Shown: positions 60,348-64,000 of the stretch, one piece after another
Layout of the letters: the number at the start of each line of letters is the position of its first letter
Position numbering within the stretch: the stretch's first letter is position 1
Assembly (NCBI GenBank): GCA_037478835.1
Contig: JBBFLV010000003.1
Coordinates: 124,001-188,000 of the forward strand
DNA: 64,000 bases
Direction: 5' to 3'
DNA from: 630D-37 sp037478835
GTDB lineage: Bacteria > Chloroflexota > Anaerolineae > Anaerolineales > Villigracilaceae
Notes under the pieces: model-generated
The model's input: the letters and a program-made list of their open reading frames with translations, nothing else
The model's database searches: none
What the model was told of the DNA's origin: nothing
Position numbers and translations under genes: made by a program

Positions 60348-61691
60348 ATGTCCTACAAAACTCGCGTTTGGTTTTTGCTAAGCGTGGTAGTGGTCGGAGC
60401 CCTGCTTTTGTCTGCTTGCGCAGGGCCAACACCAACTCCTACTACTCCGCCTCCCCCGCCGGCGAAGCCGACGGAAGCTCCCACCCCGGTGCCTCCAACA
60501 GAAACACCTGTGGCAGAGAAAAAGCAACTGGAGATCTTCTCCTGGTGGACCACAGGCGGTGAGGCAGCAGGGTTGCTCAAACTCTTTGAGCTATACAACC
60601 AGAAATTCCCCGATGTAGAGATCATTAATGCCACTGTTGCAGGCGGAGCCGGTTTTGAGGCCAAGCCCGCGCTGAAGGCTCGTATGCTAGGCGGTGATCC
60701 CCCGGATTCCTTCCAGGTACACATGGGTCACGAACTGATTGACACCTGGGTTACCACCGGTTACATGGAGCCTTTGGACGATCTCTACAAGCAAGAAGGG
60801 TGGGATAAGGTATTCCCGCCGGGTGTGTTGGAGATCGTTTCTTACGATGGGCATTACTGGTCTGTACCGGTTAATATCCACCGCTCGAACGTTCTGTGGT
60901 ACAACAAAAAAGTATTCGAGGCCAATGGCTGGAAGCCGCCTGAAACCTTCGATGAATTCTTCGCCTTGGCTGAGGAAATGAAGGCCAAGGGGATTACTCC
61001 GTTGGCTTTGGGCGATGTAGGCATTTGGGCTTCCACGCACCTCTTTGAAGTCGTCCTGGCCGGCACAATGGGCGCGGAGAAATACAAGGGCCTCTGGACC
61101 GGCGAAACCGATTGGAACGGACCAGAAGTCAGGCAGGCATTAGAAACGATGGCAAAAATGCTAGAATATGTCAACCCCGATCACTCCGCCCTTTCCTGGG
61201 ATCAGGCCAACGATCTGGTTATCCAGGGTAAGGCTGGGATGACGATCATGGGAGATTGGGTGGATGCCGACAATCTGGCCAAAGGCTTTACCGATTCGGG
61301 TTGGGCGCCGCCACCCGGAACGAAGGGCATCTTTATTGCGCTCTCCGATACTTTTGGTTTGCCAAAAGGTGCCCCGCATCGGGAGCAGGTGATCGAATGG
61401 CTGCGGTTGGTGGGTTCTAAACAAGGCCAGGAGGCCTTTAACCCGCTCAAAGGCTCCATTTGCGCCCGCAGTGATTGCGACCCGAATCTCTTCGGACCTT
61501 ACCTTCAGTCTGCAATGCAAGACTGGGCAAAGGATACCATCGTCCCCAGCCTGGCTCACGGCGCCGCCGCTTCTGAATCCTGGGTAACGATGATCAACGA
61601 CGTTATGACCGCTTTCGTTGCCGATCGGGATGTCGCCAAAGCGCAGGCCGGTCTGGCCCAGGCTTGCAAGGACGCCGGAGTTTGCAAGTAA
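60348..61691 (+). CDS. Sugar-type ABC transporter substrate-binding lipoprotein
   Basis: A 447-residue extracellular receptor of the SBP-type (MalE/UgpB-like) group. A lipoprotein signal ends in LLLSAC, followed by the PTPTPTTPPPPPAKP linker. QLEIFSWWTTGGEAAGLLKLF begins the mature fold, with GMTIMGDWVDADNL and VPSLAHGAAA later, as in family-1 sugar receptors. An AAAGGAGG site is upstream. Two permeases follow; no ATPase is in the window, so a shared MsmK-type ATPase elsewhere is likely. Confidence 0.93.
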   Translation: MSYKTRVWFLLSVVVVGALLLSACAGPTPTPTTPPPPPAKPTEAPTPVPPTETPVAEKKQLEIFSWWTTGGEAAGLLKLFELYNQKFPDVEIINATVAGGAGFEAKPALKARMLGGDPPDSFQVHMGHELIDTWVTTGYMEPLDDLYKQEGWDKVFPPGVLEIVSYDGHYWSVPVNIHRSNVLWYNKKVFEANGWKPPETFDEFFALAEEMKAKGITPLALGDVGIWASTHLFEVVLAGTMGAEKYKGLWTGETDWNGPEVRQALETMAKMLEYVNPDHSALSWDQANDLVIQGKAGMTIMGDWVDADNLAKGFTDSGWAPPPGTKGIFIALSDTFGLPKGAPHREQVIEWLRLVGSKQGQEAFNPLKGSICARSDCDPNLFGPYLQSAMQDWAKDTIVPSLAHGAAASESWVTMINDVMTAFVADRDVAKAQAGLAQACKDAGVCK

Positions 61692-61709
61692 ATTCCCTCC
61701 CGCTCTTGG

Positions 61710-61749
61710 AATGGCACGGCGGTTCTAAAAACAGAGCTGCCGTGCCATT
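61710..61749 (+). other. Intercistronic stem-loop between receptor and permease genes
   Basis: An 11-bp perfect stem AATGGCACGGC/GCCGTGCCATT with an 18-nt loop lies between the receptor stop and the permease ATG. There is no U-run. Such hairpins often make the receptor mRNA more stable and lower permease expression. Confidence 0.75.
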
Positions 61750-61762
61750 ATCATGAATAACT

Positions 61763-62749
61763 ATGCGTCGCTTGTCTTGGGACTATATTTTCGCCTTTCT
61801 CCTGCTCCTTCCATCCATACTGGCGATTGCCATCTTTGTCTATGGCTTCATTGCCTGGACAGGATGGGTTTCTCTTTCCAATTGGGATGGTCTGCGCCCG
61901 GATTTAAGCTGGGCCGGTTTTGCCAATTATGCCAAACTGTTTGCCAACGCACGTTTCCAGATAGATATCCGCAACACAGTGGTATTTACGGTGTTGTTCT
62001 TGGGCGCCTGTATCATCATCGGATTAGGGCTGGCAATTGTGTTGGACCGAGGGATTCGTGGGGAGAATTTCTTCCGTAGCCTGTTCCTTTTTCCGATGGC
62101 GATCTCCTTTATTGTCACCGGCGTGACATGGCGCTGGTTGCTGGCTCCTGGTGACCCATCAACCGGTCGCCTGACCGGCATCAACGTTTTGCTTGAGGCA
62201 ATCGGTTTGCCAACCTCCACATGGTACACCGATCCAAAGATTCTTTACATCCAGCCCACCAGTGGATTAGGACAGTTACTCCATCAAAGCGGACTAGGTT
62301 TTCTGACCACTCCGAACTTTGGTATCCCGGTAGCAATGATTTCCGTCATCATTGCTGCTACTTGGCAGATGTCTGGCTATGTAATGGCCATGTATCTGGC
62401 CGGCCTGCGCAGCATCCCGGATGAGCTGCGCGAAGCGGCGCGAGTGGATGGGGCCAGCGAATGGGAAGTTTATCGGTACATCATCTTTCCCCTCTTACGG
62501 CCGGTTACACTAAGCGTGATCATCATCTTGGGGCATATCTCTCTCAAGATTTTCGACTTGGTTGCTGCAATGAGCAAAAAAGGGCCAGGGTTTGCGACCG
62601 ATGTGCCCGCCTATTTTATGTTTGAAACTACTTTTCAAGGAGATCATTACTCCCAGGGAGCCTCTATTGCTATCTTCTTGCTGGTGACCGTCAGTCTGTT
62701 GGTCGTCCCCTACCTGCTTTACAGTAGTCGGCGAGAGGTAGAGATATGA
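61763..62749 (+). CDS. Sugar-type ABC transporter permease (MalF-like)
   Basis: A 328-residue permease with six or seven membrane segments (first DYIFAFLLLLPSILAIAIFV). The ATPase-contact EAA motif is LREAARVDGASEWEVYRYI. An extended periplasmic loop of about 45 residues sits between residues 130 and 180. The stop overlaps the ATG of the next permease by 4 bases. Confidence 0.92.
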   Translation: MRRLSWDYIFAFLLLLPSILAIAIFVYGFIAWTGWVSLSNWDGLRPDLSWAGFANYAKLFANARFQIDIRNTVVFTVLFLGACIIIGLGLAIVLDRGIRGENFFRSLFLFPMAISFIVTGVTWRWLLAPGDPSTGRLTGINVLLEAIGLPTSTWYTDPKILYIQPTSGLGQLLHQSGLGFLTTPNFGIPVAMISVIIAATWQMSGYVMAMYLAGLRSIPDELREAARVDGASEWEVYRYIIFPLLRPVTLSVIIILGHISLKIFDLVAAMSKKGPGFATDVPAYFMFETTFQGDHYSQGASIAIFLLVTVSLLVVPYLLYSSRREVEI

Positions 62750-63615
62750 AACGATATAACCGCATTGGATTTTATCTGATCTTGCTTATCGCCAGCGTGT
62801 TCTATCTTCTTCCGATCTACGTACTGGTCATGACCAGCTTAAAGCCTTATGCAGAGGCAAACCTGACTGGAATGTGGCGACTTCCCTCCACCCCTAGCCT
62901 AGAGAGTTTTCTGCGCGCCTTTGATCAACTGAAACCTTATTTCCGAAATAGCTTTTACTTGACCATCCCTGCCACCTTACTTTCCTCCTTATTAGGCTCG
63001 ATCAATGGATATGTACTTTCAAAGTGGCGCTTCCGCGGAGCGAATGTTCTCTTTCCTCTCTTGCTTTTTGGAATGTTCATCCCATATCAAAGCATTTTAA
63101 TCCCACTAGTGCAAGTCCTGCAGAAGGTTAATGCTCTGGCAAATGCAATAGGCGTTCCAAAAACCTTGCAAGCATTAGTGCCGGGCTATGGCTCGATTGC
63201 CGGCCTGGCATTTGTACACATCGTCTATGGCATCCCCATTACCACTCTGATTTTTCGCAACTACTATGCTACGATACCCAACGAGCTGGTAGAAGCGGCA
63301 AAGATTGATGGAGCAAATATATTCAAAATTTACCGCTGGGTTATATTGCCCCTTTCTCTGCCGGCGTTTGCCGTGGTGATGATCTGGCAATTTACCTCTA
63401 TCTGGAACGAATTCCTCTTCGCCGTTATCATTACCCAGAACCCGGCAATTCGTCCGGTGACTGTAGCCCTCTACAACCTGGCAGGGAGTTATATTGTGGA
63501 GTGGAATGTTCAGATGGCTGGTGCCCTTCTAACAGCCATGCCCACTTTGCTCGTTTATATCTTCCTTGGGCGTTTCTTTATGCGAGGATTGCTGGCCGGT
63601 GCATTAAAGGGGTAA
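62746..63615 (+). CDS. Sugar-type ABC transporter permease (MalG-like)
   Basis: A 289-residue permease with six membrane segments. The EAA motif is LVEAAKIDGANIFKIYRWVI, and the family LPIYVLVMTSLKPYAEANLTG opening and the C-terminal FLGRFFMRGLLAGALKG end are present. It forms the pore with the preceding permease. No terminator is evident after it. Confidence 0.92.
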   Translation: MKRYNRIGFYLILLIASVFYLLPIYVLVMTSLKPYAEANLTGMWRLPSTPSLESFLRAFDQLKPYFRNSFYLTIPATLLSSLLGSINGYVLSKWRFRGANVLFPLLLFGMFIPYQSILIPLVQVLQKVNALANAIGVPKTLQALVPGYGSIAGLAFVHIVYGIPITTLIFRNYYATIPNELVEAAKIDGANIFKIYRWVILPLSLPAFAVVMIWQFTSIWNEFLFAVIITQNPAIRPVTVALYNLAGSYIVEWNVQMAGALLTAMPTLLVYIFLGRFFMRGLLAGALKG

Positions 63616-63917
63616 AGATTCCTGGTAACTAACCCAAAGGTGGCTGTTTTTTTTATCGAAGCGTGCTAATCCATATAGCATGTAAGATTTTTGCATTTCT
63701 TCCCTATAACCGTTCAGAAATCAAGCAAAGCGATCTGTAAAGGAGAGATATTGCGTTAATAAGGACAACAAGGCTCTCTCCCATCGTAGGGTTTTTCAAG
63801 GCCTTAATCGGCGAAGATCTTCGACCATTAGGGCTGCAAAGGTTCGCACCAGGAGAACTCAACACCCAAATGTAGCAGCCCTCATGTCCACATCCGCTGT
63901 TTTTACTGCCCTGCTGG
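63616..63917. other. Intergenic region with a long-range hairpin
   Basis: Roughly 300 bases without a convincing gene. AGGGCTGC (63830-63837) pairs with GCAGCCCT (63875-63882) around a 37-nt loop. A minus-strand frame of 98 codons exists but overlaps the promoter and start of the next gene and has no support. Confidence 0.5.
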
Positions 63918-63930
63918 TATAATGAAAAAG

Positions 63931-64000
63931 ATGACGAGCGAATCGCCTCCCTGGAGTCGAAATACGAAACTGGTGGCCGCGTTGACGCTGGTCGCCGCAT
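63931..64000 (+). CDS. Start of a membrane protein gene, truncated at the window edge
   Basis: Only 23 codons are visible (MTSESPPWSRNTKLVAALTL then VAA), with the beginning of a hydrophobic segment. The opening resembles Chloroflexota AI-2E-family transporters, but this is a guess from a short stretch. A TATAAT at 63918-63923 ends eight bases before the ATG at 63931, so this start would be leaderless; an in-frame ATG at 63922 overlaps the -10 itself and is unlikely. Confidence 0.5.
   Translation, partial: MTSESPPWSRNTKLVAALTLVAA

Noticed and set aside
63704..64000. A 98-codon minus-strand frame at the window end
   Set aside because: It overlaps the promoter and start of the next plus-strand gene and has no recognisable features.

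Overview
The window is about 58-60% G+C (estimated by eye), gene-dense, and reads as a chromosomal segment of a Chloroflexota bacterium, probably Anaerolineae-like. The reasons are lipoproteins whose mature ends run ACxPTPTPT, a lamin-tail surface protein with Thr/Pro linkers, SpoVS, a T-box on thrS, an NnrS/NirK pair and tungsten-type aldehyde oxidoreductases. This placement is inference from gene content; no 16S rRNA is present. I see no phage, insertion sequence or CRISPR array.

Layout: (1) 1-7.2 kb, plus strand: the end of lepA, a flippase-like membrane protein, a rhomboid protease, a CDP-sugar-epimerase-like SDR, pyrE-pyrD and a secreted subtilase. (2) 7.3-10.2 kb: a Crp/Fnr regulator followed by an NnrS-like protein and two small paralogous membrane proteins, probably a nitric-oxide/nitrosative unit. 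(3) 10.2-19.8 kb, minus strand: two complete BMP/nucleoside-type ABC transporters head to tail. (4) 20-27 kb, minus strand: GT-C-like membrane protein, membrane phosphodiesterase, Zn alcohol dehydrogenase, then lepB-deoC-YgiT-like zinc finger-unknown. (5) 27.3-42.6 kb, plus strand: a catabolic region with two aldehyde ferredoxin oxidoreductases, four class-III aminotransferases, an Lrp regulator, a methylmalonate-semialdehyde-type dehydrogenase and PotABCD. (6) 42.8-57.9 kb: assorted genes including a 2-hydroxyacid dehydrogenase, a URO-D-like protein, glnS, cspA, spoVS, the lamin-tail protein, an FAH-family protein, a creatininase-family protein, rsmF-like, a GT4 glycosyltransferase and a cupredoxin-NirK fusion. 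(7) 57.9-64 kb: T-box-thrS and a sugar ABC transporter.

How the genes may work together: region 5 looks like one pathway in which polyamines or omega/beta-amino acids enter by PotABCD, lose their amino group to class-III aminotransferases, and the resulting aldehydes are oxidised by ferredoxin-linked AORs or converted to acyl-CoA by the MmsA-like enzyme. Its promoter region carries a cluster of TGTCG half-sites. The NnrS unit (8.3 kb) and nirK (57.7 kb) share a Crp/Fnr-type palindrome at exactly the same distance from their -10 elements, so they probably form one regulon under the Crp/Fnr protein at 7.4 kb. Dispersed arrays of a degenerate 7-bp unit (TCYACSG) occur at three intergenic places.
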